21,279 nt of DNA. Origin: Candidatus Eiseniibacteriota bacterium. GTDB taxonomy: Bacteria; Eisenbacteria; RBG-16-71-46. The position numbers and the translations under genes were made by a program. The notes under the pieces were generated by a model. The model did no database searches, was not told the origin of the DNA, and worked only from the letters and a program-made list of their open reading frames with translations. This document shows, piece after piece, positions 8,132-16,180 of this stretch (positions within the stretch are counted from its first letter, which is position 1; the number at the start of each line of letters is the position of its first letter). The DNA is taken from positions 1 through 21,279 of the forward strand of contig JAHFBX010000012.1 of the NCBI GenBank assembly GCA_023249815.1, written 5' to 3'.

Positions 8132-9097
8132 ATGACTCGCTCTCCCACGCAGAAGCCTTCGGCCGACGCCCCCACGCAGGATGGAACCCTGGTCTTCCGC
8201 TCGCTGCCCGGCGGCGGGCCCGCGCCGCCGTTCCCCGCGAAGGTCCGGCTCGACCTGGGCGCGATGAGCGACCGCGGCCGCGTGCGGCCCTCGAACCAGG
8301 ACGGCTACATCGTCTGCCGCCTGGGGCGCACGCTCGATCGGCTCCTCTCGAATCTTCCCGAGCAGGCGCTCGATGCGCGCAGCGAGGAGACGGGCCACAT
8401 CCTCATGGTGGCCGACGGAATGGGCGGCGAGGCCGGCGGTGAGGTGGCGAGCTCCACCGCGCTCACGTCCGCGATCCGGCAGATCCTCGCGGCGCCGCGC
8501 TGGGCGCTGCGCCTCGACGATCCGGCCACGCGCGAGCGCGAGATCGAGCAGATGTGGGAGCGCGGACGCGGTTATCTCGCGGGCATCCACGCGGCGGTGA
8601 AGCAGCGCGCGAAGGCCGAGCCGGAGCTCGCGGGCATGGGCACGACGTTCACCTCCGCGTTCACGGTCGGCGGCGATCTCTTCCTCATCCACGTCGGTGA
8701 CTCGCGTGCCTACCTCTGGAGCGACGGCGAGCTCCAGCGCATCACGCGCGACCAGACGCTGGCGCAGCATTACGTGGACCTTGGTGTGCTGCTGGAGGAC
8801 GATCCCGCGGCCCGGCGCTACCGCCACGTACTCACGCAGGCGGTGGGAGGGCCCCAGGACGAGCTGCAGGCCAGTCTGCACGCGCTGCGCGTGGCGGATG
8901 GCGATCGTCTGCTGCTCTGCACGGACGGGCTCACGAACGAGATCGGCGACGACGAGCTCGGGGGTTTCCTCGGCCGCGACGCCGCGAGCCAGGACGTGTG
9001 CGAAGCGATGCTCGCGCTCGCACTCGAGCGCGGGGCACACGACAACGTCACCGCGGTGTTGGCGCGCTTCCACGTGGAGGCGAAGCCGCGCGGCTGA
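8132..9097 (+). CDS. PP2C-family Ser/Thr protein phosphatase
   Basis: A 321-residue soluble protein with the PPM/PP2C metal-dependent phosphatase domain from about residue 38 onward. Key motifs are all present: RxxNQD at 52-57, VADGMGG at 93-99, the GTTF stretch near 170-173, HVGDSRAYLW at 187-196, LTQAVGG near 234-240, CTDGL at 263-267 and HDNVT at 303-307. The metal-binding aspartates (57, 95, 265, 304) are intact, so it should be active against phospho-Ser/Thr proteins. The first 37 residues are Pro/Gly-rich and probably disordered. It is a plausible partner for the Hanks-type kinase encoded at 10981-13112, but rho lies between them on the other strand, so they are not one operon. GGAGG at 8117-8121 supports the ATG. 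Confidence 0.9.
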   Translation: MTRSPTQKPSADAPTQDGTLVFRSLPGGGPAPPFPAKVRLDLGAMSDRGRVRPSNQDGYIVCRLGRTLDRLLSNLPEQALDARSEETGHILMVADGMGGEAGGEVASSTALTSAIRQILAAPRWALRLDDPATREREIEQMWERGRGYLAGIHAAVKQRAKAEPELAGMGTTFTSAFTVGGDLFLIHVGDSRAYLWSDGELQRITRDQTLAQHYVDLGVLLEDDPAARRYRHVLTQAVGGPQDELQASLHALRVADGDRLLLCTDGLTNEIGDDELGGFLGRDAASQDVCEAMLALALERGAHDNVTAVLARFHVEAKPRG

Positions 9098-9110
9098 TGC
9101 CGCTTCGCGC

Positions 9111-10454
9111 CTAGCTGTCGCCCACGCGCACGAGGTTGAAGAACTCCTCGTTCGTCTTCGTGCGGCCCAGGCGATCCACCAGCTTCAGCATGGCCTCCTG
9201 CGGCGGCATCTGCACCAAGATGCGGCGCAGCGCCTGGAACGTGGAGAGCTGGTTCGGTGCGATCAACTTCTCCTCCTTGCGCGTGCCGCTCTTCGGGATG
9301 TCGATCGCGGGGTAGATGCGGCGCTCTGCGAGCTCGCGTGACAGGAACAGCTCGGAGTTACCGGTGCCCTTGAACTCCTCGAAGATGATCTGGTCCATGC
9401 GCGAGCCGGTGTCCACGAGCGCGGTGCCGATGATCGTGAGCGAGCCGCCGTTCTCGATCTTCCGCGCCGCGCCGAAGATCTGGCGCGGGGACTGCATGGC
9501 GTTCGAGTCGAGACCGCCCGACATGGTGCGCCCGCCGTTGCCGGCGGCCGCGTTGTAGGCGCGCGCGAGACGCGTGATGGAATCGAGCAGCAGCACGACG
9601 TCCTTGCCCGCGAGCACCTCGGCCGCCACCTTCTGCATGGCGATCTCGGCCGTCTCGATGTGTTCGTCCACGCTCATGTCGCTCGAGGCCGCGATGACCT
9701 CGGCCGGCGTGTTGCGCTTGAAGTCGGTGACTTCCTCGGGACGCTCGTCCACGAGTAGCGCGTACACCTTGACGTCGGGGTGATTGTGCGCGACCGACGC
9801 GGCGATGGCTTGGAGGATGCGCGTCTTGCCGGCCTTGGGCGGCGCCACGAGCAACACGCGCTGGCCGCGGCCGATCGGGGCGATCAGGTCGATCGCGCGC
9901 CCGGTGATGCGATCGCCGTACGGCGGATCGCCCTGGCCCGCCGGCAGCTCCATGATGAGCCGATCGGTGGGATCCAGCGCGGCGCCGGCGTTCTGAAGTT
10001 CCTTGAGTAATTCGAGTCCGGGGCGCTGCGGCCGGCCGCGATGATCGCCGCCGCCTCCACCACCGTCACGTCGCCGACGTCCGCGCCGGCCTGCGCCCTG
10101 GTTGAAGGGCTGCTGGTAACCACTGCCTTGCTGTTGTTGCATTTCACCACCTGGCTGACGGCCATTGCGCGGCCGGCGACGGCGGCGGCGTCCGCCACCC
10201 TGTCGTCCGTAACCACGGTCGTAGCCGGGACCCGGTGTGCCATTGGGTCCGGAGTAGCCGCCTGTGGGCGCGCCGGGCGGTATCGAAGGGTCACCCAACG
10301 GGGGACCGCCTGCGGGCGGCGCCGAATAGTCGGCGGGAGGGCCAGCCTCGTACGGGCTGGCGGGGGGTTCGTACGGCGTTCCTTCGGGGGCAGCGCCTGG
10401 CTGCTGCGGATCCTGCGGGCGCATGCCGCGGGGGCGACGACGACGTGGTCTCAT
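9111..10454 (-). CDS. rho: transcription termination factor Rho with disordered N-terminus and no visible OB-fold domain
   Basis: A 447-residue Rho homologue. The hexameric helicase/ATPase core (about 160-447) is textbook: Walker A APPKAGKT at 204-211, LLVDERPEEVT, Walker B VVLLLDSITRLARA, the Q-loop region SGGLDSNA, the R-loop GTGNSELFLSR and the conserved ending KTNEEFF. Ahead of it, residues 1-145 are low-complexity: Pro/Gly-rich to about 85, then Arg clusters (RRRRRRP, GRRGRRRR), a Gln run (MQQQQG) and a six-Gly run. The usual cold-shock/OB domain that forms the primary RNA-binding site should sit just before the ATPase, but only about 15 residues (LELLKELQNAG) separate the tail from the core. 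GGAAGG on the minus strand at 10466-10461, 6 bases upstream, supports the ATG at 10454 over one at 10526. The gene ends 13 bases from the convergent PP2C gene. Confidence 0.92.
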   Translation of the reverse strand: MRPRRRRPRGMRPQDPQQPGAAPEGTPYEPPASPYEAGPPADYSAPPAGGPPLGDPSIPPGAPTGGYSGPNGTPGPGYDRGYGRQGGGRRRRRRPRNGRQPGGEMQQQQGSGYQQPFNQGAGRRGRRRRDGGGGGGDHRGRPQRPGLELLKELQNAGAALDPTDRLIMELPAGQGDPPYGDRITGRAIDLIAPIGRGQRVLLVAPPKAGKTRILQAIAASVAHNHPDVKVYALLVDERPEEVTDFKRNTPAEVIAASSDMSVDEHIETAEIAMQKVAAEVLAGKDVVLLLDSITRLARAYNAAAGNGGRTMSGGLDSNAMQSPRQIFGAARKIENGGSLTIIGTALVDTGSRMDQIIFEEFKGTGNSELFLSRELAERRIYPAIDIPKSGTRKEEKLIAPNQLSTFQALRRILVQMPPQEAMLKLVDRLGRTKTNEEFFNLVRVGDS

Positions 10455-10980
10455 GACTTTCCTTCCGGCGCGCACTCGATCGTGCGCCGGGGTGGACCTG
10501 TGCGCAGCGTGGCGTGAGTGCGCCATCGCGCTGCGCGGTGGAACCGGGTGAGCGCTTCCGGGGCGATGGCCGTGAATCGCTCACGGTGCATCGCACGCGC
10601 GGATGCTGCGCGCTCGACCTGCTAGAGGTGCCGATGGGCGGCGCTTTGGCTCGCCCCGGCGTCACCGGCGCCCGTTCGGCAACTCGGTGGGGATTCGTTC
10701 GGCGTTCAGGTCCGTGTCGTGCGGCGACTGACGCCATGGGCCTCGGCCTTCTGTTCCACGGCCACAGGCTACAGGCGCGGAACCTACACGCTCGCCCACC
10801 GTCGCGCCAATCGAAATGAACTGGGCGCGGTTCGCGGATCGAGCCGGTCGCGGCGGAGCGAACCAGGGTCGCGGCGACTGCCTTGCCGCGGCTCCACCGA
10901 GCAGAAGGTGACAAAAAGAGTATCGGCCGGTTCCCGCCGGAAATCAAGTGGGTGTTTTTGCAGTGGTCGAGAAGCCCGTG
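10455..10980. other. 526-bp non-coding gap, probable rho leader
   Basis: The space between the kinase stop codon and the rho start, both on the minus strand. It holds no open frame with a ribosome-binding site or coding look. At its right edge, a 6-bp stem (10972-10977 / 10984-10989) wraps the kinase stop codon. Further on, a GC-rich imperfect dyad near 10926-10942 is followed on the minus strand by a CTCTTTTTG stretch at about 10914-10922, which could weakly terminate kinase transcription. A candidate promoter (10810-10781) would leave a rho leader of roughly 320 bases. Long rho leaders are known sites of autoregulation in other bacteria; here that is only an inference. Confidence 0.45.
10781..10810 (-). 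promoter_or_regulatory. candidate rho promoter
   Basis: On the minus strand, TTGGCG (10810-10805) and TAGGTT (10786-10781) are separated by 18 bases. The -35 half is good, while the -10 half matches only three of six positions. It lies about 330 bases before the rho ATG. No better pair was found in this gap. Confidence 0.28.
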
Positions 10981-13112
10981 TCAGGGCTTGTCAGGCGTGA
11001 ACATGGCGATGAACTCGGGATCGTCGCGAAGCGAGACCAGATCGGGGTCGTGTCGCGGCCAATCGCGCATGTAGCCCGGGATGCGGCGTACCGCCTCGCG
11101 CAGCAGATCCATGGCACGACCGCGCTCACCGGCGACCGCGTACGTGCAGGCGATGTTGTAGAGCACGCGATTGTCATCGGGCGCGATCCGTTGGCAGATC
11201 TCCATCTGCGCCAGGCCGCCGGCCCGGTCGCCGCGTTCGAGCAGGCGGGAGCCGAGCAGCGAGCGGGCATGCACATTGTCGGGGTGCTTGCGCAACTCCT
11301 CGAGCAGCATCTCGAACAGTCGCTCCCCGGCTCGGACATGGTCGTCTGAGCGGCCGAGCATGTCGTAGCACATCTCCAGATAGCTCACGACGTTGTACCG
11401 CGCCGTCGGCGACGCAGCGGCTCGCTCGAGGAGCGGAAGCCCCTTCTCGGGTTCGTCGCGCGACATGAAGCACCACGCCACGAATTCGTTGGCCGTGGCG
11501 TTGTCGGCGTCTATGGCGAGGATGCGCTCCAGCTCGGGGAACAGCCGCTCCCAATCCCGCTCGTAGCGGTAGGCGGTCGCGAGTGCCAGCCGGGCGTCGA
11601 TGAGGTCCGGTTCGAGGGCGAGCGCGCGGTGGGCGAGTTCGCGCGCGACCGCGAGATCGTCCGTCGAGCCCCACCACGCGAGCACTCGTCGCGAGTGACA
11701 CTCGGCGAGCGCAGCGATCGCTTGGGCGAACGCGGGGTCGAGCGCGAGGGCGGCACGCAGCAGCTCGCCGGCCTGCGTGTTCCCCTCCCGGTGATGGCTG
11801 TCGAGCAGCTGGCGGGCTTGCAGGTAGTACTCGTACGCCTCGCGGCTCTTCGTGGGCACGCGTTCGATGAGCGCCTGCTCCTTGGGAGACAGCGCCACCT
11901 GGAGCGCGGTCACGATGTTCTTCGCCACCTCGGCCTGCACTTCGAACAAGTCGTCGAGTGTGCGGTCGAACCGTTCGGCCCACAGCGTGTGGCCGTCGCT
12001 GGCGCGCACGAGCTGCGCGCTGATACGAGCGCGCTGGCCCGCACGGCGTACGCTGCCGCTCACGACGTAGTCCACGCCCAGCTCGCGCGCCAGCGTACGC
12101 GTGGGCACGGCCCGATCGCGATACGCGGCAGCCTCGTCGCGCGGAGCGACTCGGATGCCCTTCACGCGGGTCAGATCCACGACCAGGTCCTCGGCGAGGC
12201 CCGAGGCGAGATAGCCATCCGAGGCGTCGGCGCTCATCACCTCGAACGGCAACACGGCCACCGACGGCAGCGCTGGCTTGGCGGCCGGCGCCGGCGCCGC
12301 GGCGCCGCCCAGGCTGTGCAGGTCGGCGAGCAGGTCCTCGGCGCGCTGGTAGCGGAGCGCCGGGTCCTTGCGCAGCAGCTTCGCCACGATGTAGTCGAGC
12401 TCGCGCGGCAGTTCGGCGCGTAGCGAGGACGGCGGCGCGGGCTCGTGCGTGAGGATGCGGTTCGCGGTGCCGGCCAACGTGTCCGACGCGAACGCACGTG
12501 TGCCGGTGAGCGCTTCGTGCAGCAAGCAGCCCAGCGACCACAGGTCGGAGCGGTTGTCGGCGAGCTGGCCGCGCGTCTGCTCCGGGCTCATGTAGATGGG
12601 CGTGCCCACCGAGCCCGCCGTGCGCGTCTGATCCATGGCCGACTTGATGGACGCGAGCCCGAAGTCCAGCAGCTTGGCGCCGCGAGACGTCCAGATGACG
12701 TTCGAGGGCTTCAAGTCGCGGTGCACGATCCCCAACGCGTGCACCTCGGCGAGGGCGTCTGCGATCTGGCTTGCGAGCGCGATCGCGGTCGGCACCGGGA
12801 GCGGGCCCTTCCTGAGCAGTGCTTCAAGGGTCTCGCCCTCGACGCGCTGCATCACGACGTAGGGGCGGTCCTCGGCGATGCCGGCTTCGTACACCGTGAC
12901 CACGGCGGGATGATCCACGCTCGCCGCGGCGCGCGCTTCGCGCAGCAGCCGGTCGATCGCGTCGCGTTCGCCGGACTGGTGCGGCGGCAGCAGCTTCACC
13001 GCCACCTGCCGCGGGAGGTGCAGGTCGTCCGCGAGCCACACCTCGCCCATGGCGCCGCGTCCCAGCAGCTCGCGGAGCTCGTAGTGGAGACCTTGGTGCC
13101 TGCCAGCGTCAC
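10981..13112 (-). CDS. Hanks-type Ser/Thr protein kinase with TolB-like and TPR domains; apparent frameshift near the start
   Basis: The continuous frame runs from 13050 to 10981 (689 residues, numbered from the Met in GRGAMGEVW). The kinase domain has a Gly-loop, Lys19 in VAVKLL, HRDLKPSN at 110-117 and DFG at 129-131, so it should be active. It is followed by a TolB-like domain (about 262-385, with VAVLPF, GLAEDLV and ELGVDYVVSGSVRR) and TPR-like repeats (about 400-660). No membrane segment is present, so it is cytosolic. The frame continues upstream of 13050 with HYELRELLGRGA, clearly kinase sequence, but contains no ATG, GTG or TTG before a stop. A GTG at 13112, 8 bases after AGGAG, opens another frame reading VTLAGTKV, the usual N-terminus of this family. 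A single missing base at about 13086-13094 would join the two. It lies 46 bases after the cobalamin adenosyltransferase gene. Confidence 0.85.
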
Positions 13113-13158
13113 GACATGTTCTCCTGTCTCGAGGTTGCGATCGCGCGCCGGCCCGGGC

Positions 13159-13713
13159 TCACGCCTTGCCGCGCGGGGTCCAAGCCTGGTCCGCCACGCC
13201 GGCACGCGCGTTCGCCCAGCGCGCCATCACGAACAGCAGGTCCGCGAGCCGGTTGAGCCAGCGCACCAGGTCGGCACTCACGGATTCGGCTGCCGCGAGC
13301 GCCGTGACGCGCCGCTCGGCTCGCCGGCACACCGTGCGCGCATGGTGGAGCGCCGCCGACAGCGGCGTGCCGCCGGGCAGCACGAAGTTCGTGAGCGGTT
13401 GGACATCGGCTTCGAGGCGATCGATCTCGCGCTCGAGTCGCTCCACCTGGGTGCTCCCGACGCGCGCGAGTTTCTCGAGCATGGCGGCATCCGTCGTGGC
13501 CAACTCCGCGCCCACGTCGAACAGCGAGGCCTGGAGCGTGGGCACCAGCTCGCCGAACGCTCTCGCGGAGTCCTGCGCGTGCACCACGCCGAGCACGGCG
13601 TTCAACTCGTCCACGCTGCCGTACGCCTCGACGCGCAGGTGATGCTTGGGCACGCGGGCCTTGCCGAGGAGCCCCGTGGTGCCGTCGTCGCCGGTGCGCG
13701 TGTAGATCTTCAT
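13159..13713 (-). CDS. pduO: PduO-type cob(I)alamin adenosyltransferase
   Basis: A 184-residue protein of the usual family length. It transfers adenosyl from ATP to cob(I)alamin (or cobinamide-type corrinoids), making coenzyme B12 in the cytoplasm. The ATP-binding N-terminus TRTGDDGTTGLLG (residues 5-17), VEAYGSVDELNA near 28-39, the FVLPGGT loop and the helix with RxAERR, then the C-terminal LNRLADLLFVMARWAN are all present and match the family well. It is the first gene of a probable two-gene unit with the kinase. No other B12 gene and no B12-dependent enzyme lies in this window. The ATG at 13713 has only a G-run before it, and the promoter at 13750-13722 suggests a very short or absent leader. 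Confidence 0.93.
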   Translation of the reverse strand: MKIYTRTGDDGTTGLLGKARVPKHHLRVEAYGSVDELNAVLGVVHAQDSARAFGELVPTLQASLFDVGAELATTDAAMLEKLARVGSTQVERLEREIDRLEADVQPLTNFVLPGGTPLSAALHHARTVCRRAERRVTALAAAESVSADLVRWLNRLADLLFVMARWANARAGVADQAWTPRGKA

Positions 13714-13721
13714 GGCCCCCG

Positions 13722-13750
13722 AGTGTAGCCGGGCGTCCCGCGGGCGTCAC
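13722..13750 (-). promoter_or_regulatory. promoter of the cobalamin adenosyltransferase gene
   Basis: On the minus strand, GTGACG (13750-13745) and TACACT (13727-13722) are separated by exactly 17 bases. Each matches four of six sigma-70 consensus positions. Transcription would begin about 13715-13716, two or three bases before the ATG at 13713, so the mRNA would be essentially leaderless. The -10 core is again GCTAnnnT. Confidence 0.45.
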
Positions 13751-13855
13751 ACGCCGGCGAGGCGCTCGAAATGGCCGTCGCACGCGGCCGCCGCCGCCGA
13801 GTTGCCCCGACCCTCGATGTGCGCGAGCTTAGGGCGCTCACGCGGAGGCCGACCG

Positions 13856-15274
13856 ATGTTGCTCAAGCGCTTCTACGACGATCCGCTCGCCCAGGCGAGC
13901 TTCCTTCTGGGTGACATGGAGACGCACGAGGCCATCGTCGTGGACCCGAACCGCGACGTGGACGCCTACTTGCGGTCGGCTGCTGCCGAGAGCTTGAAGA
14001 TCGTCGCGGTGACGGAGACGCACATCCACGCCGACTTCCTCTCGGGCACGCGTGAGCTGGCGAGACGCGCGACCGCCAAGGCCTACCTCTCGAACGAGGG
14101 CGGCCCCGACTGGCGCTACGCGTGGCTCGGCGAGCCGAACGTGGTGGGGGTACGCGACGGCGACTCGATCCGCGCCGGCCGCGTGCGCCTGGACGTGCTC
14201 TACACGCCGGGGCACACGCCCGAACACGTGAGCTTCGTGCTCACCGACGAAGCCGCGAGCCCGGAACCGCTCGGCGTGTTCACCGGGGACTTCGTGTTCG
14301 TGGGCGACGTCGGGCGGCCGGATCTGCTCGAGCGCGCGGCAAACATGGCTGGCACGATGGAGAAAGGCGCGCGCGTGCTGCACGCGGCGCTCAAGCGGTT
14401 CCGCGAGCGCTACCCGGAGCACGTGCTGTTGTGGCCGGGGCACGGGCCGGGCTCGGCGTGCGGCAAGTCGCTCGGCGGCCTTCCGGTCACGACGCTGGCG
14501 TACGAGATGCGTACGAACTGGGGGCTTCGGAACGCCGACGAGGACGCCTTCGTGCGCGAGGTACTGGCAGGGCAGCCGGAGCCGCCGGCCTATTTCAAGC
14601 AGATGAAGCGCATGAACCAGCAGGGGCCCGCGATCCTCGGGGGGTACCGCGAGCCGCCTCGACTGGAAGACGAGGCCATCGTCGCCGCAGTCGAGCGCGG
14701 TGACGCGATCGTGGACGTGCGTCCGACGCGCGATGTCCTGGTTGGCGCCATTCCCGGCGTGCTCGGGATCCCGACCGGCGCATCGTTCCCGACGTGGGCT
14801 GGCTCGTTCCTGCCGTACGACCGTCCCGTCTCGCTCATCGCGAACGACCTGCCACGTGTCCTGGCGACCGTGCGCCAGCTCGCCATGATCGGCCTCGACG
14901 ACGTGGCCGGCTGGTACGGCTCCGGCGCGTTCCCGGTGTGGGCACGCGCGCGCGGGCCGCTCGCGGTGACGCCCACGATCGGCGCCAGCGAGGCGTACGA
15001 GCGCGCGCAGCGCGGTGAGATCACGCTGCTCGACGTGCGCGGCCTGGCCGAGCTCAACTCGGGGCGCGTGGCGGGCGCCGTGCACATCCCGCTCGGGGAC
15101 CTGCCGGCTCGCGCCTCGGAGCTGCCTCGCGATCGACCCGTGGTGCTGTTCTGCGGGAGCGGCACGCGCTCACGCATCGGCGTGACCGTGCTGCGACGCG
15201 CCGGCTTCACCGAACTCCTGGACCAGGGCGGCGGCTTCGCCGCGCACACGGAGGCGGCGCTGCCGGTCGAGTGA
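13856..15274 (+). CDS. persulfide dioxygenase-rhodanese fusion (CstB/ETHE1-like)
   Basis: A 472-residue cytosolic protein: an MBL-fold persulfide dioxygenase domain (about 1-250) followed by two rhodanese-like domains (about 265-365 and 372-472). Iron-site candidates fit ETHE1-type enzymes: His56 and His58 in THIHADF, His120 in TPGHT and Asp145 in FTGDFVF, plus His196 in WPGHGPGS. The first rhodanese domain has IANDLPR where the active-site loop should be and lacks the Cys. The second has CGSGTR with Cys433 and should be active. Family knowledge: such fusions oxidise persulfides to sulfite and can form thiosulfate, detoxifying sulfide. GGAGG at 13844-13848 lies 7 bases before the ATG, and an earlier in-frame start at 13712 would add non-conserved sequence. 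No sulfide-responsive regulator or sulfide:quinone reductase gene is next to it. Confidence 0.9.
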   Translation: MLLKRFYDDPLAQASFLLGDMETHEAIVVDPNRDVDAYLRSAAAESLKIVAVTETHIHADFLSGTRELARRATAKAYLSNEGGPDWRYAWLGEPNVVGVRDGDSIRAGRVRLDVLYTPGHTPEHVSFVLTDEAASPEPLGVFTGDFVFVGDVGRPDLLERAANMAGTMEKGARVLHAALKRFRERYPEHVLLWPGHGPGSACGKSLGGLPVTTLAYEMRTNWGLRNADEDAFVREVLAGQPEPPAYFKQMKRMNQQGPAILGGYREPPRLEDEAIVAAVERGDAIVDVRPTRDVLVGAIPGVLGIPTGASFPTWAGSFLPYDRPVSLIANDLPRVLATVRQLAMIGLDDVAGWYGSGAFPVWARARGPLAVTPTIGASEAYERAQRGEITLLDVRGLAELNSGRVAGAVHIPLGDLPARASELPRDRPVVLFCGSGTRSRIGVTVLRRAGFTELLDQGGGFAAHTEAALPVE

Positions 15275-15320
15275 AGCGCGCGGCCGGCGGGCCGCGTCGA
15301 TGGCGCGAACGTGCGAAAAG

Positions 15321-15347
15321 GCGGGCCGGCCAACCACACCGGCCCGC
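15321..15347 (-). terminator. intrinsic terminator between convergent genes
   Basis: A perfect 9-bp GC stem (15321-15329 / 15339-15347) with a 9-base loop. Read on the minus strand, it is followed by CTTTTC, giving a classical terminator for the barrel gene that stops at 15356. On the + strand, it begins 46 bases after the dioxygenase stop and may work there too, but with a weaker tail (TTCGTG). Confidence 0.7.
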
Positions 15348-15355
15348 TTCGTGTG

Positions 15356-15916
15356 TCAGTGGCCGAGCTTGTAGGACAGGCCCGCGCGCAGTGAGAACTG
15401 GCTCACGTCCGAGACGATGCCGAACCAGGCTTCGCCGAGGAAGTCCGTGCGCTCGTTGATCGGGGTGGCGATGCCGCCGCCCAGGTCGAGGCCGAGCTTG
15501 TTCTGGCTGTCCTTCGCCGTCATCGCCGGAAATCCCGGCGACGCGGGGATCGTCACTTCCGACCCGATGAAGTGGATCGCGAGCCCGGTGCCGGCGAAAG
15601 GGCGCACCTTGGGATTCGACGTCGCGAAGTAGTACTTGCCACGCGCGCCGACCGTGAAGTCATGCACGCTGGTCTCGGCGCCGAACGCCGACTCCGACCA
15701 CGACCAATAGTCGAGACGCGTCTCCAGGCCGATATTCGGGGCCATCTTGCCCCAGTCGGCGAACCCACCGAAGCTGAACGTGCCGTCCAGGTTTTCGGGA
15801 CTGACGTAGCCGATCGCCACACCCAGGTTCTTGAGTCCCAGGTCGGACTGGGCCCTCGCGGCCGGCGCGACGATCGCGCACAGCAAGACGGCGAGGACCA
15901 GGACGAGGCGCTTCAT
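15356..15916 (-). CDS. small outer-membrane beta-barrel protein
   Basis: A 186-residue protein with a clear signal peptide (MKRLVLVLAVLLCAIVAPAARA). It then shows alternating polar and hydrophobic strands rich in Gly and aromatic residues, with motifs such as GKYYFAT, RPFAGTGLAIHF and LGLDLGGGIATPI. It ends in a strand-like AGLSYKLGH. This fits an eight-stranded opacity/OmpA-like barrel, as commonly annotated "outer membrane beta-barrel protein"; function is unknown. A G-rich ribosome-binding site (AGAGGGGGG) lies about 5 bases before the ATG at 15916. The open frame continues upstream to 16543, but that part overlaps the start of the GreA fusion gene and has no signal-like features. The gene is monocistronic, ending at a strong terminator. 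Confidence 0.82.
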   Translation of the reverse strand: MKRLVLVLAVLLCAIVAPAARAQSDLGLKNLGVAIGYVSPENLDGTFSFGGFADWGKMAPNIGLETRLDYWSWSESAFGAETSVHDFTVGARGKYYFATSNPKVRPFAGTGLAIHFIGSEVTIPASPGFPAMTAKDSQNKLGLDLGGGIATPINERTDFLGEAWFGIVSDVSQFSLRAGLSYKLGH

Positions 15917-16105
15917 GTTGCCCCCCTCTTCGTGAGGCGGAACCGAGCGATCGTGTGGAGGATCCACCCGCTCGGCTGCGACCACGCCCAGAGTTTTCGG
16001 CGGCTGTCGCTCGCGGCTGGAGGGGCCGGTTCCGCGCCGCGCGCGCCGGCCCCCCCGAGCGTCGTGCAGAACGCACTCGGCGCGCCGCTGCCGCGGTCCG
16101 CCAGC

Positions 16106-16134
16106 TTGCGCGCGCGGGCGCGCTGCGCCATATT
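16106..16134 (+). promoter_or_regulatory. candidate promoter of the GreA fusion gene
   Basis: TTGCGC (16106-16111) and CATATT (16129-16134), 17 bases apart, lie 47 bases before the ATG at 16181. The -10 half matches four of six positions and is the most AT-rich spot in this 264-base divergent gap. The -35 half is weak. In the same gap, a small dyad, GTGGA-N3-TCCAC (15955-15967), sits 39 bases before the divergent barrel gene and might be a regulator site. Confidence 0.35.
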
Positions 16135-16180
16135 CCCCTGCCGTTTCGCCCAGTCGGCGACCCCCATTCCTAGCGAGGCC

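Noticed and set aside
10948..11349. A 133-codon plus-strand frame overlapping the kinase end
   Set aside because: It is the reverse-strand shadow of the TPR region, with no ribosome-binding site and no recognisable domain.
13714..13855. Possible cobalamin riboswitch before the adenosyltransferase gene
   Set aside because: The predicted transcript start is only 2-3 bases before the ATG, and the 142-base gap has no B12-box-like conserved core.
15572..16180. Upstream in-frame extension of the GreA fusion protein
   Set aside because: The extra ~200 residues overlap the barrel gene on the other strand and have no domain. The ATG at 16181 fits the family start and has a promoter-like element just upstream.
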